A DNA stretch of 64,000 nt from Rikenellaceae bacterium. GTDB taxonomy: Bacteria; Bacteroidota; Bacteroidia; Bacteroidales; Rikenellaceae. The stretch spans positions 417,152 to 481,151 of the forward strand of contig SUZN01000002.1 of the NCBI GenBank assembly GCA_015059905.1. Reading direction: 5' to 3'. Position numbers and translations under genes: made by a program. The notes under the pieces are model-generated. The model ran no database searches and was not told the DNA's origin. It saw only the letters and a program-made list of their open reading frames with translations. Of this stretch, positions 33,824 through 41,590 are shown piece after piece; within the stretch, counting starts at the first letter, position 1, and the number at the start of each line of letters is the position of its first letter.

Positions 33824-34030
33824 TATTATATCCGATGAAAATATCACCAAAATCACCTTATATGCAGTTAATCTTTCGTTTTCTAAATTATTGATAATCA
33901 ATATTGTGTAAAACTATTTTTTTAATCAGAAACTACTCACAAATCAAGATTTACCGTAAGGCATTGACACTCAGTATTTTGATTAAATTTCGAATTATTT
34001 GCAATCGCAATCGCAAAAACTTTTATTTAA

Positions 34031-35758
34031 TTATTTATTTTTCAACAAGTTACATAAATTGTGTATGTATTCTTCCAAACTATGGTTATCGTTTCTTAAA
34101 CTATTTATATTCACTTTACTTTTGATGCGGGCTCTAATTGTATATAGGCTGTGAATATGGGTATGGTTATATAAAATTCTAATACTATCTGGAGTAAAAC
34201 CCAATGATACCAGCCCACAATACGACAACTCGAACTTTGATAAATCGGGGAAGTTTTGCATTAGGTATTCCATTACACCGTTGTTAAGAATATCGGATAC
34301 TTCTATAATCTCATTGATAAATTCATCATTTTTATTTTTCGTGATTATTATATGCTCTTGAAATTTATGATAGAATCTCTTGGGTGAGGTTTCGCCATAA
34401 ACATAAGCAAGTTCAGATAATTTACGAAGGCTAGATAATCTATTGTTAAGAGCCTCGATTAATTTTATACCTATCTCCCCATTATCATTTGTATATACCC
34501 CCACATTTTTAGATAACGCTATATATTGTTCTTGAAGTTTATTATACTGGGTGTCATATTGTGTTATATATGATTCGTACTCTTCTCTTTGTTTTGCAAT
34601 GGAACTTTTATTATAATTGATTATGCGGATAATTACAGCAATCAATATTGTCGCACCCAATATGCTAATTATAGTTAGCATTGTATGGTGTTTTTGCAAA
34701 GACTCTTTCTCTAATTTAATTTCTCTGGTCTTATACTTGCGCTCCAAATCCTCAACAATATTTTTTCTCACTATAGTGTTAATAGAATCTAGTGTCTTTA
34801 CATACATTCTTTCATATTTCAAAGCTTCTGCAAAATCTCCTTGATCTTCGCAAATAAGGGAGAGTCGTGCAATACCTCCGCAGTAGAAGAATGTGCGAAC
34901 ATCATCGTTTTCGATATACTCTATTAAATAGTGTTTTGTCGAATCAATATTACCTTCTCTTTCATAATGATTGCTCAAATATCGAGCAAATTCCCCCTTT
35001 GAGAAATGCTCTTTATTTGCAAATAGTGCTTTTTTGCTGCGAAGTATTTCATCTTTGTCCCATCCATCGGTTGCAGTTAATAAATCGTTTTCCAATGGCA
35101 CAACATATGTATTATCGTCTAAGGCTTTTGCGGTGTTTAAGGCTTCTTCTGTAACAGTAACATATTCGTCTTTCCTATTTAGAAAATATAATGCATTACT
35201 TAAGTTGTTTAGTGAAATCATTTTGTTTTTTATGTTGTTGGCCTTGTCAAATGCATCGACAGCCTTTCGAAATAGTTCTTCAGCTTCGCTGAATTGAAAT
35301 TGAAAATAATATAGTTGCCCCTGCTTGCTATATATCAATCCATTCAGGAAATGGTCAGTTGTCTTTTCAGCATACTGTTGGGCTTTAACTAAGGATTCTA
35401 CCTGTGCATCCGTATTTTTCGCGTTGCGATATACAACACTTTCGTAATAATACGCCAAAGCCTTTTCGTGGTCGGAGCCGCGCTTCGAGTAGTAGTTTAC
35501 TGCGACACTGATAAGCGAATCATTGTCCGTATCAATATAACATTTGTCCATCGCCTGTGAGTACAATAATGCAAATCGAGCCTTATGGGCACGACTCTTC
35601 AGGTTCTGTCGAGGGATGGCGTTGAGTATCTTCTCGGCGCTGTCTGGCGCCTCGGTCATTAACTGCTCAGCTCTATGTAAAGTCCTTGTTATGGGGGCCT
35701 GAGAGCAACTGCAGAGTAAAATAATAGACACTAATACAAGTACATTAATGTGTTTCAT
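34031..35758 (-). CDS. Lipoprotein-type transmembrane TPR regulator with LuxR-like HTH
   Basis: A 575-residue protein. It has a signal/lipobox (LVSIILLCSCS) and tetratricopeptide repeats in about residues 25-320, for example LAYYYESVVYRNAKNTDAQ, LIYSKQGQLYYFQFQFSEAEELF. One membrane helix follows (about 360-380), then a cytoplasmic coiled coil (about 385-425) and a C-terminal HTH-like end: FPDLSKFELSYCGLVSLGFT then DSIRILYNHTHIHSLYTIRARIKSK. The design senses something in the periplasm and binds DNA inside. I start at ATG 35758; the TTG at 35764 is less likely. It lies divergently from the peptide cluster and is the likely regulator of DUF3244 and/or that cluster. Confidence 0.8.
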   Translation of the reverse strand: MKHINVLVLVSIILLCSCSQAPITRTLHRAEQLMTEAPDSAEKILNAIPRQNLKSRAHKARFALLYSQAMDKCYIDTDNDSLISVAVNYYSKRGSDHEKALAYYYESVVYRNAKNTDAQVESLVKAQQYAEKTTDHFLNGLIYSKQGQLYYFQFQFSEAEELFRKAVDAFDKANNIKNKMISLNNLSNALYFLNRKDEYVTVTEEALNTAKALDDNTYVVPLENDLLTATDGWDKDEILRSKKALFANKEHFSKGEFARYLSNHYEREGNIDSTKHYLIEYIENDDVRTFFYCGGIARLSLICEDQGDFAEALKYERMYVKTLDSINTIVRKNIVEDLERKYKTREIKLEKESLQKHHTMLTIISILGATILIAVIIRIINYNKSSIAKQREEYESYITQYDTQYNKLQEQYIALSKNVGVYTNDNGEIGIKLIEALNNRLSSLRKLSELAYVYGETSPKRFYHKFQEHIIITKNKNDEFINEIIEVSDILNNGVMEYLMQNFPDLSKFELSYCGLVSLGFTPDSIRILYNHTHIHSLYTIRARIKSKVNINSLRNDNHSLEEYIHNLCNLLKNK

Positions 35759-35870
35759 AGTCAATGTAATAAATATTAAATATTAGGAATTGTATATAGA
35801 GAATCCCATTGTAGGGAATGAGGATGATATATATGGTTGTTGCCGATTAAAGATACAACAAATTCAGTTG

Positions 35871-35878
35871 CAAATATA
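35871..35878 (-). promoter_or_regulatory. -7 element of the TPR regulator gene
   Basis: TATATTTG on the minus strand, 112 bases before the start. The -33 position is AT-rich without TTTG. Confidence 0.45.
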
Positions 35879-36029
35879 ACATTTTTTTTATTAACTCTTT
35901 GGTGGTTGAGTAAATTTATTTAAATTTGCGAAGAAAATAGATATAGAACACGAAAGTGTCTTATGCGCAATTGACTAGAAGTTAATTGTATATAAATTAA
36001 GGATACAACTATATACCTCATACAAACTT

Positions 36030-36168
36030 TGGAAGAGATTTAGCATGGTATGATAGTTGCTGGTCCTTGTTATGTCCTACCCAAAAGGTAGGGCTTGCAA
36101 GGGCGTGCGACGACTTTATGCTAAGGTAATCCAAAGACCCGTATGAAAAGTCTAGCACGCCCATTTTT
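36030..36168 (+). ncRNA. Candidate structured RNA or leader with alternative pairings
   Basis: In this otherwise AT-rich gap a GC-rich stretch carries TTAGCAT / ATGCTAA (36040-36046 with 36118-36124), a hairpin CCTACC / GGTAGG (36076-36081, 36087-36092) and GGGCGTGC / GCACGCCC (36101-36108, 36155-36162) followed by ATTTTTAT. The first and last pairings interlock, so they form either a pseudoknot or two alternative states, the last being terminator-like. The next frame starts at 36169 right after it. No known RNA family was recognised. Confidence 0.45.
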
Positions 36169-36684
36169 ATGACTTCTGCTGATAATTTTCACATAAAAAC
36201 AGACTCTTATACAATAGGTATAATAATTGATCCGTCAACCATTATCAAAAAAAAAGTATTAATCCAAAGAGTATTATCATTTATTTTATCAGATAAGTTT
36301 GCATTATATGGTGTCGTAAATATTATTATTGCTCTGCGAAATTCTTATGAATGTGATATTGCAAAGGAAATAAAAAAAATCAAACATAGAAATCCCCACA
36401 TAAGGCTACACCTATTACTGTCTGAACACCAACTAAATAGAAGCCATAAGCCCCAGCATAATATGTCGAAAACAAAATATGTCGACATAATCACTTCTGC
36501 TGATAATTTAACTGTAATTCCTAGTACTTTCGCATCAGGATTTTTTAGAAAATTACTAGATGAAATATCTAAAAATTGTGACTTAACACTTTATCACATC
36601 AATGGCGAAAGATACAATCTTATTCTGCAAACAATCATAAATTATCACCACAGTTTTTCTCTGTCCATTTTTGATATTGTGTAG
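36169..36684 (+). CDS. Hypothetical protein, possibly SLOG-like
   Basis: The 171-residue frame is strongly AT-rich and starts immediately after the candidate RNA, without a visible ribosome site. Segments such as DIAKEIKKIKHRNPHIRLHLLL, a Tyr/Asp ITSADN pattern, SGFFRKLLDEISKNCDLTLYHINGE are laid out like the DUF1273/SLOG nucleotide-sensing fold (loading strand, variable loop, then a final strand with acidic residue). The match is by eye and weak. The TSADN string appears twice (residues 2-6 and near 109), perhaps chance. Could equally be a pure orphan. Confidence 0.4.
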   Translation: MTSADNFHIKTDSYTIGIIIDPSTIIKKKVLIQRVLSFILSDKFALYGVVNIIIALRNSYECDIAKEIKKIKHRNPHIRLHLLLSEHQLNRSHKPQHNMSKTKYVDIITSADNLTVIPSTFASGFFRKLLDEISKNCDLTLYHINGERYNLILQTIINYHHSFSLSIFDIV

Positions 36685-36853
36685 ATGTAAATATACAATA
36701 TGCCCTATTTCTAAAGCTCATAACATGGCGATACAGCAATTATACTAAATGATTAGATTTTTATTTATTAATATATTATATATCAGCATATTATAAATAC
36801 ATTGATTAAATTAAATTAGCGTTTGATATATAGGAAATTTATTTACAAACACA

Positions 36854-36861
36854 TATCTTTG
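36854..36861 (+). promoter_or_regulatory. -7 element before the first peptide-locus gene
   Basis: TATCTTTG, 44 bases before ATG 36906. The -33 element is not clear. Confidence 0.5.
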
Positions 36862-36905
36862 TAATAGTCGTAAAGTATATTTTTACAAAAAAACATTATC
36901 AAATA

Positions 36906-37508
36906 ATGATAGCTGAATTTTATCATATGTACAGTAAAGAGCTTTTGTTTTTAATAGCCTCACTCTTCTTGTATATTATATGCCGTTATTTCAACCAGGG
37001 AGAGACGCAATTAGTGAAATTAATATCCCAACCGATCCATTTGCCATTTTCGCAAATGGAAAAGATTTGCAATGAAACTATATTGCAGAATACAGAAATA
37101 TTAGAAACAGAAAGATATAAACTTATCCATTATATTGATACAGAATCTTGTGTCGTATGTGAATTAAAAGCAATGTATCAATGGAATGATTTCTTAATCA
37201 AAACAGGTCTTGAAAAATCTGTGCAATTATATTACATCATTGATACAAGAAACCATAATCGCAAAGAATTAATTGCAGCCATTAATGAAACATACATTCA
37301 GGGCGAAGGATATTTTGATAACACGGGGATATTTCGCATAACCAACGAATTTATCCCATCTAATAAATTTTTTCACACATTCTTATTGGACCACAATAAT
37401 AATGTCATTGTCGCCGGCAATCCATTAAATAACCCTAAAATAGAAGAACTTTTAATTGAAACTATAGATAACATGAATAATAAGAGTAATAATGTTTTAT
37501 CAAAATAA
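36906..37508 (+). CDS. Membrane-anchored thioredoxin-fold protein
   Basis: The 200-residue protein has an N-terminal membrane helix (about 10-27, LLFLIASLFLYIICRYF) and then a redoxin-like domain. The active-site segment is IDTESCVVCELKAM (CVVC at about 81-84), followed by the strand YYIIDTRN and a late cis-Pro-like FIPSNKFFHTFLLDHNNNVIVAGNP. The whole is a periplasmic thioredoxin-type domain, with LLDHNNNVIVAGNP like the end of TlpA proteins. It overlaps the DUF1573 gene by 17 bases and is the first gene of the peptide operon. A role in disulfide handling of the Cys-rich peptides is an inference from context. Confidence 0.65.
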   Translation: MIAEFYHMYSKELLFLIASLFLYIICRYFNQGETQLVKLISQPIHLPFSQMEKICNETILQNTEILETERYKLIHYIDTESCVVCELKAMYQWNDFLIKTGLEKSVQLYYIIDTRNHNRKELIAAINETYIQGEGYFDNTGIFRITNEFIPSNKFFHTFLLDHNNNVIVAGNPLNNPKIEELLIETIDNMNNKSNNVLSK

Positions 37509-37980
37509 GAATATAATAGTTAGTATTAGTGTAGTTTTTTCGGTGTGTCTATTTACCGCCTCGTGCGGCAATAGGCACAATTCTGCCACAGATGAATTAA
37601 TGCAAGCAAATGAATTGGCTTTGGAGCAGAGTGTAGATATGTATAACGACAAAACAGAAACTGATAACTTGTTAGTTCTTGACCGTGCTGAAATTGATTT
37701 GGGAGATCTACCTCTTGGGGAGGAGCGCGAAGCAAAGATTTCGGCAACGAATAATACTGATAAATCCATCGTTATTCTTACTGCTGCAACCTCTTGTAGT
37801 TGTACGAAAGTAGAGTGGAGTAAAAAGCCTATATTAGCAGGCGAGTCTACTGATTTAGTTGTAAAGTTCGCCGCAGAAACCGAAGGAGTATTCTTTAAGA
37901 AAGTGGCGATAACGCATAGTGCAGCCTCGCGCCCAATCTCTTTCACGATAAGAGGCGCAGTTATAAAAAACGAAAATTAA
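37492..37980 (+). CDS. DUF1573 lipoprotein, copy 1
   Basis: The 162-residue protein has a lipobox (VVFSVCLFTASCGN). The DUF1573 immunoglobulin-like pattern follows: RAEIDLGDLPLGEEREAKISATNNTDKSIVILTAATSCSCTKVEWSK is the hallmark region with the CSC pair (about 100-110), then PILAGESTDLVVKFAAETEGVFFKKVAI. DUF1573 proteins are exported, and their function is unknown. It overlaps the thioredoxin gene by 17 bases and is followed after 49 bases by a peptide precursor. A nearly identical second copy is at 39622, altered at both ends. Confidence 0.82.
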   Translation: MFYQNKNIIVSISVVFSVCLFTASCGNRHNSATDELMQANELALEQSVDMYNDKTETDNLLVLDRAEIDLGDLPLGEEREAKISATNNTDKSIVILTAATSCSCTKVEWSKKPILAGESTDLVVKFAAETEGVFFKKVAITHSAASRPISFTIRGAVIKNEN

Positions 37981-38119
37981 AATTGGGATAGTCCCATAAT
38001 TATATTACAAATTAAAAAAACAAAAAATTATGAAAAAGTATTTCTTTATGGCAATGGCTACACTCGTTGTGTCAGCCGCCGCAGTAGTAGGTGTTAAGGC
38101 TTACAATTATTATTCAATG
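37543..38119. repeat. Segmental duplication, copy 1 (DUF1573 body plus peptide leader)
   Basis: This 577-base stretch is repeated at 39622-40199 with only a handful of differences. It begins inside the DUF1573 signal peptide and ends at codon 30 of the NVEALA-type precursor (TATTATTCAATG). The two copies are separated by the precursor C-terminus and a propeller lipoprotein gene. Confidence 0.95.
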
Positions 38120-38419
38120 CCCGAGTTGATGCGAGCTAATTTGGAGGCGTTAACTCAAAATGACATTGATGAAATAGTTGTACAAATATATGCTTATCAG
38201 GAACATATTACGGTTGTTAAGCACGGTGACCAATATGTTCTTTCAGGTTCGGTTTGCCCCAAAATATTTGAATTAGGCGGTTCTTATACCTGTACGCACA
38301 ATACGGTAGAGAGTGATTTTTATTGTTGCAAATATTTAAGTAGCAAAACTAATGGTTGTGACGCATATCCAACAGCTTGCTCTGCAATTCTTAGAGAAGA
38401 ATACGGAATTAATATTTAA
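38030..38419 (+). CDS. NVEALA-type secreted peptide precursor 1
   Basis: The 129-residue protein has a hydrophobic leader (about 8-24, AMATLVVSAAAVVGVKA) and the conserved MPELMRANLEALTQND motif (about 30-45), a variant of the NVEALA signature of Bacteroidales small exported peptides. After it comes a unique C-terminal part with six Cys (VCPKI, YTCTH, YCCKY, NGCDAY, TACSAI). Leader and 5' region are shared with the other two precursors in the locus, the C-terminus is not. Function of NVEALA peptides is unknown. Even Cys count suggests disulfides. It is followed by a propeller lipoprotein after 14 bases. Confidence 0.82.
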   Translation: MKKYFFMAMATLVVSAAAVVGVKAYNYYSMPELMRANLEALTQNDIDEIVVQIYAYQEHITVVKHGDQYVLSGSVCPKIFELGGSYTCTHNTVESDFYCCKYLSSKTNGCDAYPTACSAILREEYGINI

Positions 38420-38433
38420 CACAAATATTAATT

Positions 38434-39561
38434 ATGAAACAAATTAGGTTCATTTTTTTGTTATTACTCATATTCATTGCAACTTCGTGTCGTGAGCATA
38501 TTTTTGAAAATGAAAGATTGTATAAAATTATAGATGTAGGCAATGCAGACAATGTATCAGTAGAATTGAATGGATATATTACAGATGTGGTTGCGTTAGA
38601 AACTATAGACAAAGCAATGATTCAAGATGTGTCATCTTTATTCATTACAGACTCTTACATTATAGTGTTTGATAAGCCAGCACAACAAGTATTACAATTT
38701 GATAGGAGTGGTAAATTTATACGAAGAATAAGTCAGAAGGGACGAGGTCCGAATGAACTGCCTGAACTACGAGAAGTTGTACTATACAACAATATGCTAT
38801 ATATGTATGGCTTAGGACGAAAATTATTGGTGATGGATATGAATGGTCATATCGTTAATAATATCCAATTGGAAAAAGGGGATTTTATCTCGTTTCAGCC
38901 AGATGTAAATGGTGTTATATGGACATATTTATATTCTGATAACAAAGGCAATAGAGACTATTACCTCACAGCCCTTGATAACAATTTGAATATAAAAGAT
39001 CAGTGGGATGAAAAGCACCATAAATCATTACATGTTAAGCGTCCACAAAAATATTTTTTCAAAGATGTTGCGGGAGATTTATATTTCCATCATCATCTAT
39101 CGGATTATATTTACAAGCTCGATAATAATGAGGCGAATCCTATGTATAGATTCGATTTTGGCAAGAACAATAACCCTGACTATGCAAAAATCTCTAAATT
39201 GTGGAAAAATGACGAAATAGAAGCTGCGTTAGAGAATAGAACATGCGTTGGGGATATGGTATTCATCGGTGAATATCTTCTATTTTCGTATAGTCGGATG
39301 CAGAAAGGAGATACTATGCGTAAATATGCTATATATAATGCCAAAGAGAATAAAACATATATTTTAAACCATTCTGTCGAAATATCTTTTTATTTGAATC
39401 AAATATCAGCAGATGGAATGGAGTTTTATCGAGTAATACAACCACATTGGTTGAAAGGTAAAGTATTAAAAGAGTATGAGCAGCGTTGTGGGCGTCAAAT
39501 TTTAGAAGATGATAATCCGATCATTATAATTGATAAGATTACAGATATATCATTACGATAG
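38434..39561 (+). CDS. 6-bladed beta-propeller lipoprotein 1
   Basis: The 375-residue protein has a lipobox (LLLIFIATSCRE), then VVALETIDKAMIQDVSSLFI and a chain of propeller blades: DKPAQQVLQFDRSGKFIRRI, GRGPNELPELREVVLYNNML, GRKLLVMDMNGHIVNNIQ. These are the features of the Bacteroidales 6-bladed propeller family (the BF-type TolB-like lipoproteins), in which the KGRGPNE blade motif is characteristic. It would be anchored on the envelope. It follows peptide precursor 1, and the same order recurs twice more, so a functional pairing with the peptide is likely. No enzyme motif. Confidence 0.8.
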   Translation: MKQIRFIFLLLLIFIATSCREHIFENERLYKIIDVGNADNVSVELNGYITDVVALETIDKAMIQDVSSLFITDSYIIVFDKPAQQVLQFDRSGKFIRRISQKGRGPNELPELREVVLYNNMLYMYGLGRKLLVMDMNGHIVNNIQLEKGDFISFQPDVNGVIWTYLYSDNKGNRDYYLTALDNNLNIKDQWDEKHHKSLHVKRPQKYFFKDVAGDLYFHHHLSDYIYKLDNNEANPMYRFDFGKNNNPDYAKISKLWKNDEIEAALENRTCVGDMVFIGEYLLFSYSRMQKGDTMRKYAIYNAKENKTYILNHSVEISFYLNQISADGMEFYRVIQPHWLKGKVLKEYEQRCGRQILEDDNPIIIIDKITDISLR

Positions 39562-39621
39562 TCTAAGTAATTTCTGATTAATAGAGAAGAGTTAGAAGTA
39601 TTATCAAATAAATTAGGATTA

Positions 39622-40071
39622 GTGTGTCTATTTGCCGCCTCGTGCGGCAATAGGCACAATTCTGCCACAGATGAATTAATGCAAGCAAATGCATTGGCTT
39701 TGGAGCAGAGTGTAGATATGTATAACGACAAAACAGAAACTGATAACTTGTTAGTTCTTGACCGTGCTGAAATTGATTTGGGAGATCTACCTCTTGGGGA
39801 GGAGCGCGAAGCAAAGATTTCGGCAACGAATAATACTGATAAATCCATCGTTATTCTTACTGCTGCAACCTCTTGTAGTTGTACGAAAGTAGAGTGGAGT
39901 AAAAAGCCTATATTAGCAGGCGAGTCTACTGATTTAGTTGTAAAGTTCGCCGCAGAAACCGAAGGAGTATTCTTTAAGAAAGTGGCGATAACGCATAGTG
40001 CAGCCTCGCGCCCAATCTCTTTCACGATAAGAGGCGCAGTTATAAAAAAACGAAAATTAAAATTGGGATAG
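39622..40071 (+). CDS. DUF1573 protein, copy 2, altered at both ends
   Basis: The body is almost identical to copy 1, including the CSC region. The 5' end is not: upstream of VCLFAASCGN the frame has no ATG back to the stop at 39568, so only GTG at 39622 is start-like and most of the signal peptide hydrophobic core is lost. At the 3' end an A7 tract instead of A6 shifts the frame, replacing KNEN by KKRKLKLG. It may be a dead copy or a cytosolic variant. It is followed by a second peptide precursor. Confidence 0.6.
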   Translation: MCLFAASCGNRHNSATDELMQANALALEQSVDMYNDKTETDNLLVLDRAEIDLGDLPLGEEREAKISATNNTDKSIVILTAATSCSCTKVEWSKKPILAGESTDLVVKFAAETEGVFFKKVAITHSAASRPISFTIRGAVIKKRKLKLG

Positions 40072-40199
40072 TCCCATAATTATATTACAAATTAAAAAAA
40101 CAAAAAAATATGAAAAAGTATTTCTTTATGGCAATGGCGACACTCGTTGTGTCAGCCGCCGCAGTAGTAGGTGTTAAGGCTTACAATTATTATTCAATG
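39622..40199. repeat. Segmental duplication, copy 2
   Basis: Second copy of the 577-base segment. It differs by a few substitutions (for example an E-to-A change) and an extra A in an A tract near the end of the DUF1573 gene (7 instead of 6), making 578 bases. Confidence 0.95.
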
Positions 40200-40415
40200 A
40201 CTGAATTGATGAAAGCAAATTTGGAGGCATTGACGCAGAATGATGTTGGAACTAGTACAATTGAAGCTTATTGCGAAACAATTATACCATTTGCAAATTG
40301 TTATCATTTATGTGATTGTGGTAAAGAATGGTATGATGCTCGATATGGTAAGGTTGGAAAATTAATTCGCATTAAAGGAAAATGTTCGTGTGGTAGAATT
40401 GCAACAATGGAGTAA
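40110..40415 (+). CDS. NVEALA-type secreted peptide precursor 2
   Basis: The 101-residue protein has the same leader as precursor 1 (first 30 residues identical) and MTELMKANLEALTQND at about 30-45. The C-terminus is a different Cys-rich sequence with six Cys (AYCET, ANCYHLCDCGK, KGKCSCGR). The leader lies within the duplicated segment; the divergence starts at residue 31. It is the clearest case of a common leader joined to a new core. A propeller lipoprotein follows three bases later. Confidence 0.82.
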   Translation: MKKYFFMAMATLVVSAAAVVGVKAYNYYSMTELMKANLEALTQNDVGTSTIEAYCETIIPFANCYHLCDCGKEWYDARYGKVGKLIRIKGKCSCGRIATME

Positions 40416-40418
40416 AAT

Positions 40419-41462
40419 ATGAAGAATGTTTTTTTATACACATTGATATTATTGTATACGGCTTGTAATCCTATGTCTGATTATAGGCAAGAATATTTGC
40501 CCCCCAAATACAAACAAAATTACAAGTCTGAAATTAATATTTTAAATAATGAATTAGTATTAAGGCAAACAAACGATATGCAAATATTTGATAATTACCT
40601 TGTCCTACCTGCTGTAAGTGTTGACAATAGTAATGTTTTTCAATTATTATCAACTAATGATGGACATTTGATTAAGGGATTTGCATATTTAGGAAGGGGA
40701 ACAAATGAGTTGTCAGATTATCAACGATATAACATTGATAATACTTCAAAAATATTGTATGCATTGGACGGAAGTAACAAATTGATAGGTTTTAATTTGG
40801 ATTCTATTATTGACGGAAATCGCAATTACTGTATCATTTCTAAACATTTTGATAGTCCATTTCCTGCAGCGCGACAAGTCCAAGTATTAGATAATAAAAT
40901 ATTTCAATTGGGAGGATCTCAGAATCCGAGAATTTTTATTACTAATATCGAAGGTGATACATTATTGAAATATGATAATATCCCATATATTTCAGCCAAT
41001 CACAAATTTGATAGTGGTTTTAGTAAAAAATTTATGACACATTATTCACATTACACTATTAAACCTGATATGAAAAAGATTGCCAATGTAACAAACAATG
41101 GAATGATGCTAGAAATATTATCTATTTCAAATACAAACATACAATCTGAAAGGATAAGATACTTTTACGAACCTCAAATGGAGAGTTTAAGACAACCACT
41201 AAATGAATGTGTTTTTGGAGCAACCCAGATTCAGGGAACTAATAAGTACATCTATGTTTTATATTATGATAGTCAAATGAAGTTCGTGGAGAATTCAACT
41301 CCTATCATGGGCGTTTTTGATTGGGATGGTAATGAAGTTGCTTGTTATAATCTTAATAATCATGTAACCTCATTTGTGGTAACTCCTGATGATACTCGTA
41401 TATATTGCTGGGCTTATAATTCTGAAGGCGTAGGGTATCTCGGGTTCCTTGACTTAAGTTAA
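40419..41462 (+). CDS. 6-bladed beta-propeller lipoprotein 2
   Basis: The 347-residue protein has a short lipobox (FLYTLILLYTACNP) and propeller blades with the family motifs: LVLRQTNDMQIFDNYLVLPA, LLSTNDGHLIKGFAYLGRGT followed by NELSDYQ, and late GVFDWDGNEVACYNLNNHV and FVVTPDDTRIYCWAYN. It is distantly related to propeller 1 and differs much in sequence, unlike the DUF1573 copies. It is attached to precursor 2 with a 3-base gap. The likely role is a cell-surface partner of the exported peptide. Confidence 0.78.
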   Translation: MKNVFLYTLILLYTACNPMSDYRQEYLPPKYKQNYKSEINILNNELVLRQTNDMQIFDNYLVLPAVSVDNSNVFQLLSTNDGHLIKGFAYLGRGTNELSDYQRYNIDNTSKILYALDGSNKLIGFNLDSIIDGNRNYCIISKHFDSPFPAARQVQVLDNKIFQLGGSQNPRIFITNIEGDTLLKYDNIPYISANHKFDSGFSKKFMTHYSHYTIKPDMKKIANVTNNGMMLEILSISNTNIQSERIRYFYEPQMESLRQPLNECVFGATQIQGTNKYIYVLYYDSQMKFVENSTPIMGVFDWDGNEVACYNLNNHVTSFVVTPDDTRIYCWAYNSEGVGYLGFLDLS

Positions 41463-41590
41463 TTATGAAAAGATTTCATCAGCAATAATATTTGATAAAA
41501 ATCTTAAGCCTCACTTTTCGGCAATACCAGGGGTGTCATTTTCACCATTCAATAATGAAATTATTAAATATAAGACTAGGTTAAGGTAAG

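Noticed and set aside
37500..39826. Minus-strand frames of about 150-176 codons opposite both DUF1573 copies
   Set aside because: They exist twice only because the segment is duplicated; the plus-strand genes have lipobox and family motif.
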